A DNA stretch of 34,982 nucleotides from Brachybacterium sp. FME24. Its GTDB lineage: Bacteria; Actinomycetota; Actinomycetes; Actinomycetales; Dermabacteraceae. This document shows, piece after piece, positions 27,624 to 34,982 of the stretch. Position 1 is the first letter of the stretch. Each line of letters begins with the position of its first letter. Under the pieces are notes generated by a model that saw only the letters and a program-made list of their open reading frames with translations, was not told where the DNA came from and searched no databases. The stretch lies in assembly GCF_014897705.1 (NCBI RefSeq), contig NZ_JABUXV010000029.1, forward strand, positions 1 through 34,982. Reading direction: 5' to 3'. The position numbers were made by a program, and so were the translations under genes.

Positions 27624-29398
27624 CCGCGCTCCCCGCTCACGACACGGTCCCCGCCGGTGGGGCGGTCACCGCCGACGACGACGCGCGCGTCCTCCAGCAG
27701 CTCCTCGGCGTGGGCGAGGGCGACGTCGGAGGCGTCGTCCCCGGCGAGCATCCGGGCGAGTTCGCGGATGCGGGCCGACCGGTCGAGGTTCTCGACGGTG
27801 GAGCTGGTGGCCCCGTCGGTCGAGGACTTCACGATCTGCAGATGGGTGCCGGCATGTGCGGCGACCTGCGGCAGATGGGTGACGACGATGACCTGGGCGT
27901 GGCGCGCCAATCGCGCCAACCGTTGGCCGACGGCGAGGGCGGCGCGGCCGCCGATACCGGCATCGATCTCGTCGAAGACGAAGACCGGGGCTGCCGAACG
28001 GTCATGGCGCGACGAGGAGAGGGCGACCTCGAGGGCGAGCATCACGCGGGAGAGCTCACCGCCGGAGGCGGCCTGCCCGACGGGCAGATGCTCTGCTCCC
28101 GGGTGGGGCGCGAGCAGGATCGCGACGGCATCACGCCCGTGGGAGCGGTGGGTCTGGGGCGAGACGTCGACGCGGATCGCGGCGTCCGGCATCTCCAGGT
28201 GCCGCAGCTCCTCCTGAACCGCCTCGGAGAGCTCTGCGGCTGCTGCGGTGCGGGCGGAGGTGAGGGATTCGGCGGTCTGATCGAGCTCTGTCTGCACGGT
28301 CTCCAGGCGGGCTGCGGCCGTCGCCCGCTCCTGCTCGGCGCCCTCGTAGCGATCGAGGTCGATGGCGGCGCCGCGCGAGGTCTCCAGCAGCGCGGTGATG
28401 TCCGCGGCAGGGCCGTCGGTGCCTGGGAGCATGGTCCCGAGGTCACGGACCAGGACGGTGAGCTCGTGCAGACGCTGGTTGGCCTCGTCCAGGCGGCCCG
28501 GCGAGGCGTCGATGTCCTCCGCATACCGGGTGAGCTCCGCAGCGACGTCGGACAGCTCGATGCGCACGGCATCCAGCCGTTCCACGAGGGGCGCGAGCGT
28601 GGCGTCGGTGCGGGCGCCGCGGCCGGCGGCTTCGCCCGCGACGTCGAGCAGGGCCCCCGCGGCGGGCCCGTCGTCGTCGCCGACCAGCGCGAGAGCGGCC
28701 TGAGTCGCGGTGCTGCGCAGCTCCTCGGCATTGCCGAGCCGTTCGAGCTCGGCGCGCAGCGCGTCGTCCTCTCCCGGCTGGGGGTCGGCGAGTTCGATCC
28801 GTTCGAGGGCCTCCCGCAGAACGGTTCCGCGGCGGTCCCGTTCGGCGAGCAGGTCGTCGAGGTCGGTGAGACGCTCGGTCAGGGCGGAGCGCTCGCGCCA
28901 GATCGCGCGATGATGCTCGAGCAGCGGACCGATCTCCGTGGTCGCGAAGCGATCCAGAGCCACTCGCTGCGCATCGAGATCCCGCAGGCGCTGCTGGTCG
29001 GACTGCCCGTGCACGGTGACCGCCGTGCCGACCAGGCCGGCCAGTGTCCCGATGGGTACCGGAACCCCGCCGATCTGCGCGCGAGAGCGGCCGTCGCGGG
29101 TCACGCGACGCACGACGAGCACCTCGCCGTCCTCCTCGTCGGCCCCGAGCTCGTCGAGGGACGCGGCCAGCTCATCGTGCCCGGACAGGGCGAGCGTGCC
29201 GTCGACCGTGCTCGACTCGCGGGTGCGACCGCGATCGAGGCGGCCCCCGAGGAGCATGGTCAAGCCGGTGACGATCATCGTCTTCCCGGCACCGGTCTCA
29301 CCCGTCAGGGCGGTGAACCCGGGACCGAACTCGAGCATCGCGTCGTCGATCACGCCGATATGGCGGATGCGCAAGGTGGACAGCATGGGACGGCTCAC
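27620..29398 (-). CDS. recN: DNA repair protein RecN
   Basis: A 592-residue SMC-like ATPase for double-strand-break repair. The N-terminal half has LRIRHIGVIDDAMLEF and Walker A GETGAGKT (33-40); the middle is a long coiled coil (about 160-375); the C-terminal half has the ABC signature SGGELSRVMLAL, Walker B VFVFDEIDAGIGG and the switch THLPQVA. The GTG at 29398 follows nadK by 4 nt. An ATG at 29386 begins exactly at the family's usual first residue (MLSTLRIR) and is a fair alternative. Confidence 0.96.
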   Translation of the reverse strand: MSRPMLSTLRIRHIGVIDDAMLEFGPGFTALTGETGAGKTMIVTGLTMLLGGRLDRGRTRESSTVDGTLALSGHDELAASLDELGADEEDGEVLVVRRVTRDGRSRAQIGGVPVPIGTLAGLVGTAVTVHGQSDQQRLRDLDAQRVALDRFATTEIGPLLEHHRAIWRERSALTERLTDLDDLLAERDRRGTVLREALERIELADPQPGEDDALRAELERLGNAEELRSTATQAALALVGDDDGPAAGALLDVAGEAAGRGARTDATLAPLVERLDAVRIELSDVAAELTRYAEDIDASPGRLDEANQRLHELTVLVRDLGTMLPGTDGPAADITALLETSRGAAIDLDRYEGAEQERATAAARLETVQTELDQTAESLTSARTAAAAELSEAVQEELRHLEMPDAAIRVDVSPQTHRSHGRDAVAILLAPHPGAEHLPVGQAASGGELSRVMLALEVALSSSRHDRSAAPVFVFDEIDAGIGGRAALAVGQRLARLARHAQVIVVTHLPQVAAHAGTHLQIVKSSTDGATSSTVENLDRSARIRELARMLAGDDASDVALAHAEELLEDARVVVGGDRPTGGDRVVSGERG

Positions 29399-29402
29399 CC
29401 CC

Positions 29403-30347
29403 TCAGCGCGTGCGAGGGCTGCGCCCGCGCCAGCCGACGACGGGGAGCTGGAACTTCTCGACGAGACGGTCCGCGAACGGGGTGGCGCTCAGTCGCACCA
29501 ACCGCACGAACTGGTCCGACAGACGTGCCTCGACTCGCATCCCTGCGGTGATGTCGGCGGTGCGTCGACCATCGAGGGTGAGAATGGCGTCCTCGCGGTT
29601 GTCGAGGGTCATCTCGATCGCGGCCTCCGAGGAGCGTCCCAGTACCAGCGGACGGGCGAACAGGGCGTGCGCGGCCAGGGGGATCAGCAGCATGGCGTCG
29701 ACCTCGGGCCAGATCACGGGCCCTCCGGCGCTGAACGCGTAGGCGGTCGAGCCGGTCGAGGTGGACAGCACCACCCCGTCGCATCCGAAGGACGACACCG
29801 GACGCCCGTCGATCTCGATCGCGACGTTGATCATCTTCAGCCGGTCGGCCTTCTCGAGCGAAGCCTCGTTGAGCGCCCAATGGTCCTCGATGGGCTGGTC
29901 ATCAGCGTCCAGGACGTGCACCTCGAGGGTGGAGCGCTTCTCGATCTCGTAGTCGCCGTCGAGAAGGCGGGCGACGGTGATCGAGAGATCCTCGACCTCG
30001 CTCTCGGCGAGGAAGCCGACGTGACCGAGGTTGACGCCGTGGACCGGGACGTCGGCCTCCCGAACCGCTTCCAGCGCCCGCAGGATGGTGCCGTCACCGC
30101 CCAGGACGATGCCGAGCTCGACCAGGTCGGCGGCCGAGACGGCATCCAGGACGTCCACGCCGCCATTGGTGAGGAAGGTCAGGAGCTTCGGCGGAGCGAC
30201 ATCGTCCGGAAGGGCGAGGATCTCGTCGACCTGCTCATCGACCACGACGCCGCGCACGCCGCGGCGGGTGAGCTCCTCGAGGACGGTGAGCATGGCGCTG
30301 AGCGCCGCTCGTCGGCCGGTGTGGACGTACAGGAGGAACCGTCGCAT
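29403..30347 (-). CDS. nadK: NAD kinase
   Basis: A 314-residue enzyme that phosphorylates NAD to NADP. GGDGT at 83-87 is the catalytic motif, followed by NLGHVGFLAE, the ALNEASLEK motif (N160, E161) and GCDGVVLSTSTGSTAYAFSAGGP-like residues from about 188. Length is normal. CAGGAGG lies about nine bases before the ATG. It follows tlyA by 4 nt and precedes recN, the conserved actinobacterial order tlyA-nadK-recN. Confidence 0.96.
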   Translation of the reverse strand: MRRFLLYVHTGRRAALSAMLTVLEELTRRGVRGVVVDEQVDEILALPDDVAPPKLLTFLTNGGVDVLDAVSAADLVELGIVLGGDGTILRALEAVREADVPVHGVNLGHVGFLAESEVEDLSITVARLLDGDYEIEKRSTLEVHVLDADDQPIEDHWALNEASLEKADRLKMINVAIEIDGRPVSSFGCDGVVLSTSTGSTAYAFSAGGPVIWPEVDAMLLIPLAAHALFARPLVLGRSSEAAIEMTLDNREDAILTLDGRRTADITAGMRVEARLSDQFVRLVRLSATPFADRLVEKFQLPVVGWRGRSPRTR

Positions 30348-30351
30348 CTGG

Positions 30352-31197
30352 TCAATCCTCCTGGGTCACGTGGTGGGCGGCGCGATGGCTCGGCTGAGAC
30401 CTGCGCACAGCGGTCTCGATCATGTCATAGGCATCCGCGTCGAGCTCGCAGGTCACGCCGTTCGGGCGCAGATGCAGGAAGTACTCGCGGTTGCCGTCCT
30501 GGCCGGGAAGGCCGCTGGGGCCGACGGCCCGCAGATCGAGCCCAACCTCCGAGGCCGCCTCGGCGACACCGCGAACGGCCTCGATGCGAGCGGCCGGATC
30601 GCTGACCACGCCGGTGCGCGGCAGGGCCGTGCGCCCCACCTCGAACTGGGGTTTCACCATGAGCAGGAGGTCGCCCTGCGGGCGCACGACGCTGCCGAGC
30701 GCCGCGATCACCGTGCGCAGGGAGATGAAGGAGAGGTCCGCGACCAGGAGGTCGACGGTGGTGCCGAGCAGCTCCGGGGTGAGGTCGCGCACGCTGGTGC
30801 CGTCCCGGACGATCACACGGGAGTTGGCACGCACATGCTCGGCGAGCTGGTCGTGACCGATATCGACGGCGATCACCCGGGCCGCGCCTCGGCGCAGGAG
30901 CACATCGGTGAAGCCTCCCGTCGAAGCGCCCGCGTCCAGGCACCGTGCGCCGGAAGGATCCAGGCCGAGCCCGTCCAGAGCGCTGGTCAGCTTGTGGGCG
31001 GCGCGGGATGCGTATTCGATGCCGTCAGGGACGTCGACGACGCCCAGTTCAGAGCCGTCGGGCACCGGGGTCGAGGCTTTCGTGACCTCGCGCCCGTCCA
31101 GGCGCGCACGGCCTTCGTCGATGATGCGTCGGGCATGGCTGCGGGAGCGGGCCAGCCCCGCTGCGAGCAGGGCGACGTCGAGCCGCTCCCCGTTCAC
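30352..31197 (-). CDS. tlyA: TlyA family rRNA 2'-O-methyltransferase
   Basis: A 281-residue protein with an N-terminal S4 RNA-binding domain (about 1-62) and an FtsJ-type Rossmann methyltransferase. The SAM motif is LDAGASTGGFTD (87-98); DLSFISL (154-160) and KPQFE (182-186) carry the catalytic aspartate and lysine. In Mycobacterium TlyA methylates 16S and 23S rRNA and makes ribosomes sensitive to capreomycin. The GTG start overlaps the phosphatase stop (GTGA). Confidence 0.94.
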   Translation of the reverse strand: MNGERLDVALLAAGLARSRSHARRIIDEGRARLDGREVTKASTPVPDGSELGVVDVPDGIEYASRAAHKLTSALDGLGLDPSGARCLDAGASTGGFTDVLLRRGAARVIAVDIGHDQLAEHVRANSRVIVRDGTSVRDLTPELLGTTVDLLVADLSFISLRTVIAALGSVVRPQGDLLLMVKPQFEVGRTALPRTGVVSDPAARIEAVRGVAEAASEVGLDLRAVGPSGLPGQDGNREYFLHLRPNGVTCELDADAYDMIETAVRRSQPSHRAAHHVTQED

Positions 31198-32210
31198 CGG
31201 TCGGTGGGTCGCTGCTCGGCGCCGTCGCTGCCCAGGAGTCGTCCGGTCCAGGCGCTCGTCGACGCGTGGGCGTGCAGCAGCGCCAGCACAGCGCGCAGCA
31301 TCCGCGGGTCCTCGAGCTCACCGGTCAGGACGATGTCTCCGGCGCGCCAGCTGGCGCTGACGGCGCCGCAGCGTGCGCGATCGCCGTCGAGGACGGGCAG
31401 CGGGAAAGGGTCGGAGAGCCCGGAGAGGTCCGGGAGGACGAATGTCGGCCGACGCACGGGATCGGCGCGCAGCGCGGCGTCGATGCCGTCGACGCCCGTG
31501 AGCACGAGCAGGGAGTCCATCCCGGCACGGACCGCGCCTTCGATATCGGTGTCCAGACGGTCCCCGATGATCAGCGGGCGGTGGGCGCCGGTGTCGCGCG
31601 CCGCGACGGTGAACATCCCGGGTTCAGGTTTTCCGGCGACGTCCGGAATGGCCCCGGTGGCGTGGCGCAGGGCTGCGACCATCGACCCGTTGCCCGGGGC
31701 CATTCCCCGCTCGGTGGGCAGGGTGGCGTCGATGTTGGTGGCCATCCACAGGGCACCGCGACGGATCGCGTAGGCACCCTCGGCGAGGATCGACCAGTTC
31801 AGGTCCGGGGACCAGCCCTGGACCACCGCGACGACGTCGTCGGCGTCCTTCTCGACCGGCTCGAGACCGGCGTCACGGATCTGGGTGGCGAGGCTCGGTC
31901 CCCCGACGACCAGCACCTTCGCACCCGGGTCCAGCCGACTCGCGAGCAGGCGCGAGGCAACCTGCGGAGACGTCACGAACTCCTCGGGCTGCGCGGCGAC
32001 GCCCACCTGCGCGAGGTGGTCGGCGGCCTGCTGCGGGGTGCGGGAGGCATTGTTGGTCGCGAAGACGACGGTGCGGCCCGTTGCGCGGGCACGCTCCACG
32101 GCCGCGGCGGCGTGCGGGATCGGCGTGGCACCGTGCATGAGGGTCCCGTCGAGATCCAGCAGCAGCGCGTCGTACAGATCCAGGAGCGAGGGGTCCGGGC
32201 GGCGGATCAC
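31194..32210 (-). CDS. HAD-IIA family phosphatase (NagD-like)
   Basis: A 338-residue hydrolase. HAD motif I is DLDGT (19-23, nucleophile D19), motif II ATNNAS (51-56), motif III K194 in GKPEPGMF and motif IV IIGDRLDTDI with D217 and D222. The cap resembles NagD and phosphoglycolate/p-nitrophenyl phosphatases; the natural substrate is unknown. A C-terminal extension of about 90 residues beyond the HAD core (about 245-338) is a separate small domain. The GTG start overlaps the stop of the TPR protein. Confidence 0.88.
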   Translation of the reverse strand: MIRRPDPSLLDLYDALLLDLDGTLMHGATPIPHAAAAVERARATGRTVVFATNNASRTPQQAADHLAQVGVAAQPEEFVTSPQVASRLLASRLDPGAKVLVVGGPSLATQIRDAGLEPVEKDADDVVAVVQGWSPDLNWSILAEGAYAIRRGALWMATNIDATLPTERGMAPGNGSMVAALRHATGAIPDVAGKPEPGMFTVAARDTGAHRPLIIGDRLDTDIEGAVRAGMDSLLVLTGVDGIDAALRADPVRRPTFVLPDLSGLSDPFPLPVLDGDRARCGAVSASWRAGDIVLTGELEDPRMLRAVLALLHAHASTSAWTGRLLGSDGAEQRPTDR

Positions 32211-34237
32211 GCGTGGTCCTCGGACCGCGAATCCGGGGACACGGTGAGCAGGTCCTCATCCGTGACAACGGCCTGCTGATCGTCGTGGCGCAGCAGTTCC
32301 TCGCTGTTCTGATCGCCCCCGGTGTACTGATCGTCCTCGTGGCCGTCGAAGAACTCGTCCCGCTCCTCGGGCACGTCGCGCTCGTCAGGCTCCTCGTGCG
32401 CGTCGCTCTCGTCGAGCTCCGGCTGGTCGGCGTCGATCACGTCGGTGCCATCCGCTTCGACGTCGGACGCCTCGGCGTCGTCCTGCGAGCCGTCGATCTC
32501 GGTGTCCTCGAGCTCGGCGGCATCCTCGGAGCCGTGATGCACCTGATCGGGCGCCGCGTCCTCGTCGTCGTCCTCGCCGCGGGAATCGCTGTCTGCGTCC
32601 GCAGCGGCGAGGTCATCGGCGTTCGGGTCGTAGGCGTCGAGGACGGAGACCTGTTCGTCATCCTCCCAGGTGGGTTCCTGCTCGACCTGCGGGCCCGGCC
32701 GCCCGAGGCGTTCAGCGGCGTCCGTCAGTCCCTCGGTGTCGGCGTCCGCGGCGAGCGTCAGCCAGCGCTTGGCCTCGTCCGGGCGCTCGGCACGCTCCAG
32801 CAGATCGGCGTAGGCGGCCCAGAGGCGGACCTGCCAGCGACCGTCGACCTTGTGGCGCAGAGCGGGGATCTCGAGAGTGCGCAGCGCGGTCTGGACGTCA
32901 CCGGTGTCGGCGTACGCGCCGGCCACGACGATCATCAGTTCGATCGCGGCGACGACCCCGAGCGACGTCGCCTCGTCGGAGGCTGCCATGTCGAGCGCAC
33001 GCTCCGGTCGGCCCATCCCCCGCTCGGCGTCGGCGATCATCGGGAGCACATCGGCGCGCCCAGTGATGCGCAGCGACGTGCGCAGCTCACGGACCGCGGT
33101 GCGGTAATCCCCCGCGCGATAGGCGAGGATCCCGTAGGTCTCACGGACGCCGCCGACACGACCGCCGATACGGGCCGCGAAACGCGCATGCGCCTGGGAT
33201 GTCTCGGTGTCGGTGTCCTCGAGGAGGAAAGCCGCGACCAGGTGCTGGGCGACGCGCTCGGCGGTCTCCTTGCTCAGGCCGCGCAGCTCTTCGCGCAGCG
33301 GCTTGTCCAGTTCCCGGCCGGTGACCCCCTCGGGAATTCGCGGCTCGAACGGGCGATCGGCACGGGACTCCTGCCCGGGACGGGTGTTGCGACGGTCCTC
33401 GCCGTGGCTCGTCGGGCGCCCCCGGTCCTCGCGGGCGCCGCCGGTGGGACGGGAGGTGCGATCGTCGCGGGATCCACTGCTGTGGCGCGAACTGCGTGCA
33501 TCGCGCGGGCTGCGATCATCGCGCGGGCTGCCGCTGGGGCGCGATGCACGGTCATCACGGCGCGGTCGGTCGTCACGCCCGGCGCGGTCTTCACGGGGCG
33601 TGAAGCCCTGGCGGTCGCGGGAATCGTCGCGAGATCCTCCGGTGCGGCCTCCGCGGCCCGCGGAGGAGCGGTTGTCGTCTCGGGCGGGACGCTCAGAGGT
33701 ACGGCCACGCGGGCCGTCAGAGCGCTCCGGGCGCGGCCTCTCCTCGCGACGAGGCTGGTCGTACCGGGGCCTCTCACCGGAGGAGTAACTGCTGGGCTTC
33801 TCGTACCGGCGACGGTCCCCGTCCTGCGAGCGCGGTCGACGATCCTCCCACGAGGAGTCGCGGCCATCTCGACGGCGATCAGGGGCCGCAGCGCCTGAGC
33901 GCTGACCGGTGGGGCGATCGGACGACGAGGGGCGGCTGGAGGCAGCTCGCTCGTCCCGACGAGCGGGGCGCTTGCCGCGCTGGTCGTCAGCGGTGGGGCG
34001 ATACGGGCGCGTGTTCTTCGCGCCAGGGTCGTCACCGACCGGACGGGGGCGATCCTCCCGAGCGTTGCGGGGCACCCGACGCTCTCCTGGCGTGCTTCCG
34101 CCGGAACGGGAATCCCGCTCGCCGGATCGGTACGGGGAGCGGGATCCGGAAGCGGGCGCGCCGGTCCTGCGCCGCTGCTCGCCCCGGCTCTTCTCGCCGT
34201 GCCCGCGGTCGCTCTCGCTCTTGCTGTGCTCAGCCAC
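32207..34237 (-). CDS. Large charge-segregated TPR-like protein
   Basis: A 676-residue soluble protein in three parts. Residues 1-300 are low complexity, rich in R, D, S, G and P (RDDR, SRDDR, PRDDR repeats), strongly charged and disordered. Residues 301-515 form a helical tetratricopeptide-like domain, with helix pairs such as YGILAYRAGDYRTAVRELRTSL and ALDMA. Residues 516-676 are highly acidic (D/E-rich). A TPR protein at this position before a HAD phosphatase and tlyA is conserved in actinobacteria, but no function is known. I chose the GTG at 34237 because the upstream frame lacks family character and a -10-like TAGGAT lies 47 nt upstream; the ribosome site is weak. It starts the twelve-gene operon. 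Confidence 0.78.
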   Translation of the reverse strand: MAEHSKSESDRGHGEKSRGEQRRRTGAPASGSRSPYRSGERDSRSGGSTPGERRVPRNAREDRPRPVGDDPGAKNTRPYRPTADDQRGKRPARRDERAASSRPSSSDRPTGQRSGAAAPDRRRDGRDSSWEDRRPRSQDGDRRRYEKPSSYSSGERPRYDQPRREERPRPERSDGPRGRTSERPARDDNRSSAGRGGRTGGSRDDSRDRQGFTPREDRAGRDDRPRRDDRASRPSGSPRDDRSPRDARSSRHSSGSRDDRTSRPTGGAREDRGRPTSHGEDRRNTRPGQESRADRPFEPRIPEGVTGRELDKPLREELRGLSKETAERVAQHLVAAFLLEDTDTETSQAHARFAARIGGRVGGVRETYGILAYRAGDYRTAVRELRTSLRITGRADVLPMIADAERGMGRPERALDMAASDEATSLGVVAAIELMIVVAGAYADTGDVQTALRTLEIPALRHKVDGRWQVRLWAAYADLLERAERPDEAKRWLTLAADADTEGLTDAAERLGRPGPQVEQEPTWEDDEQVSVLDAYDPNADDLAAADADSDSRGEDDDEDAAPDQVHHGSEDAAELEDTEIDGSQDDAEASDVEADGTDVIDADQPELDESDAHEEPDERDVPEERDEFFDGHEDDQYTGGDQNSEELLRHDDQQAVVTDEDLLTVSPDSRSEDHA

Positions 34238-34284
34238 GTGACCGTCCGTCTCTTCGTCTCGCCCTATTCCCTTATCGAGCAGCA

Positions 34285-34290
34285 ATCCTA
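34285..34290 (-). promoter_or_regulatory. Candidate -10 box of the twelve-gene operon
   Basis: TAGGAT on the minus strand would give a start near 34278 and a leader of about 41 nt before the GTG at 34237. No clear -35 is seen. Confidence 0.35.
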
Positions 34291-34893
34291 AGCGACCTGC
34301 TGGCGGAGACCGGTCAGTAAGGCCGCCGTCCGTGACTGCTCTCACCAGGCCAGAGGGCGTGCTGTCGAACCGGCGTGGGCGACTCAGAAGCCCCTCGACC
34401 CTCCTGACCAGGAGCACAGAGCGACACTCCCGGATCTCGCCTCGAACCCATCTCTACATGGACGCCAGGGACACCGATGCCATTCTCCGCGCCACCGCCC
34501 GATCGCCGGCCCCCGTCCACCCGACAGGCACGGCGCAGCTGCAGCAGTGCACTCAGGACGTTCCGGGCTGCAGCGCCGGCCGCTGGAGCTGGGACACAGG
34601 GAAGGCGCGATGCCGAACCGCACGGGCGGTCGCGTCGCCCCGGCAGTCTCGTGGACGCGTGCTTGATCGCGGCAGCAAGACGTCGGGTGCGACGGAGAGC
34701 CCGCGAGGCGATCAGAGGCGCGCAACGCGCCCCGCATGCCGCCGGCGCCCGCGACGAAGGCGCTCGAGAGGAGTGTGCGACGCGGCCCGGGCACGCCGGG
34801 GCGGCCCGCTGAAGGACACTCCGCCTCCGTCGATCGGCGAGGAGGCAACCATCGCCGAGGAGCTTCCGTGCGTCCATGCCGCGTTGGGGCATG
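34291..34893. other. Intergenic region between an rRNA operon and the twelve-gene operon
   Basis: About 600 bp with no recognisable gene. Open frames exist on both strands but translate to Arg/Pro/Ser-rich text without family character or ribosome sites. Small hairpins occur at 34401-34414 and at 34717-34731 (GGCGCG/CGCGCC), as expected by chance at this GC content. No tRNA was found. Confidence 0.5.
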
Positions 34894-34953
34894 AAAAAAG
34901 GGAGTGGGAGAGGCGAGCCCCTCACAAAGGGTCTCCAGCACTCTCCCACTCCC
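34894..34953 (-). terminator. Rho-independent terminator of the rRNA operon
   Basis: On the minus strand GGGAGTGGGAGAG (34953-34941 read in complement) pairs perfectly with CTCTCCCACTCCC, a 13-bp stem, followed by six T (complement of 34894-34899). The 28-nt loop holds a second smaller stem (GAGCCC with GGGTCTC). This is the only textbook T-run terminator I found in the window, placed 7 nt after the 5S rRNA end. Confidence 0.9.
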
Positions 34954-34960
34954 ACAAAGA

Positions 34961-34982
34961 TGTCCGGCGGCGACCTACTCTC
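34961..34982 (-). rRNA. rrf: 5S ribosomal RNA, 3' end only
   Basis: The reverse complement of the window's last bases reads GAGAGTAGG...CCGCCGGACA, the standard 3' end of actinobacterial 5S rRNA. The rest of the gene, and presumably 23S and 16S, lie beyond the window. The strong terminator directly after it supports the call. Confidence 0.88.

Noticed and set aside
33480..33620. Repeated CGCGGGCTGC-type units suggesting a CRISPR or tandem DNA repeat
   Set aside because: They encode the RDDR/PRDAR-type peptide repeats of the TPR protein's charged head; unit lengths vary and there are no spacers.
32213..33898. 561-residue open frame antisense to the TPR protein, with hydrophobic stretches
   Set aside because: It mirrors acidic and Arg-rich codons of the real gene; the hydrophobic look is the complement of Asp/Glu codons. 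No ribosome site or homology is visible.
34314..34955. Open frames on both strands before the 5S rRNA
   Set aside because: They run through the rRNA terminator or lack start signals, and the translated text has no family character.

Overview
The window looks like a chromosomal segment of a high-GC Gram-positive bacterium (Actinomycetota, probably Micrococcales). A Brachybacterium-like member of the Dermabacteraceae is my best guess, from overall composition and protein character, not from a search. Supporting signs are very high GC, frequent GTG starts, GTGA/ATGA stop-start overlaps, several TANNNT boxes placed 6-7 nt before a start codon (leaderless-type genes), and a run of genes (TPR protein, HAD phosphatase, tlyA, nadK, recN, steA, steB, pyrG, Nudix) in the order known from Mycobacterium tuberculosis Rv1691-Rv1700. 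I see no phage genes, insertion sequences, CRISPR arrays or toxin systems.

Left part (1-6888, + strand): tRNA-Gly(GCC) and tRNA-Val(GAC) are followed by a long perfect inverted repeat, then a treX-treY-treZ operon (glgX-type debranching enzyme, maltooligosyltrehalose synthase, trehalohydrolase). This is the complete TreYZ route from glycogen or maltooligosaccharides to free trehalose.

Sugar-acid region (6979-12523): a minus-strand operon encodes two short-chain dehydrogenases (one KduD-like), a KDPGal-type aldolase and a GntP-type permease. Divergent from it is a 3-hydroxyisobutyrate-dehydrogenase-family reductase, and convergent to that is a FadR-type GntR regulator. No sugar-acid dehydratase or 2-keto-3-deoxy-sugar kinase is present, so the pathway is incomplete here. 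Each spacer of the minus operon carries a short perfect hairpin.

Middle part (12520-19021): a ZapE-type ATPase, a RibD-C-type reductase, a membrane-anchored alpha/beta hydrolase divergent from msrB, a DUF3000 protein coupled to a ribonuclease D-like exonuclease, and a small VOC-fold protein.

Right part (19068-34237, - strand): twelve closely packed genes read leftward. They encode a large charge-segregated TPR protein, a HAD phosphatase, TlyA, NAD kinase, RecN, SteA, SteB, a divergent MraY/WecA-like membrane protein, a MurJ-family flippase, a GT-B glycosyltransferase, CTP synthase and a Nudix hydrolase. Six junctions are 4-bp overlaps and the other five gaps are 4-15 nt. The transferase-like protein, flippase and glycosyltransferase sit together between steB and pyrG and resemble a small lipid-linked glycan module placed next to septum proteins. 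The window ends with about 600 bp in which I recognise no gene, an rRNA-operon terminator and the 3' tip of a 5S rRNA, all on the minus strand.
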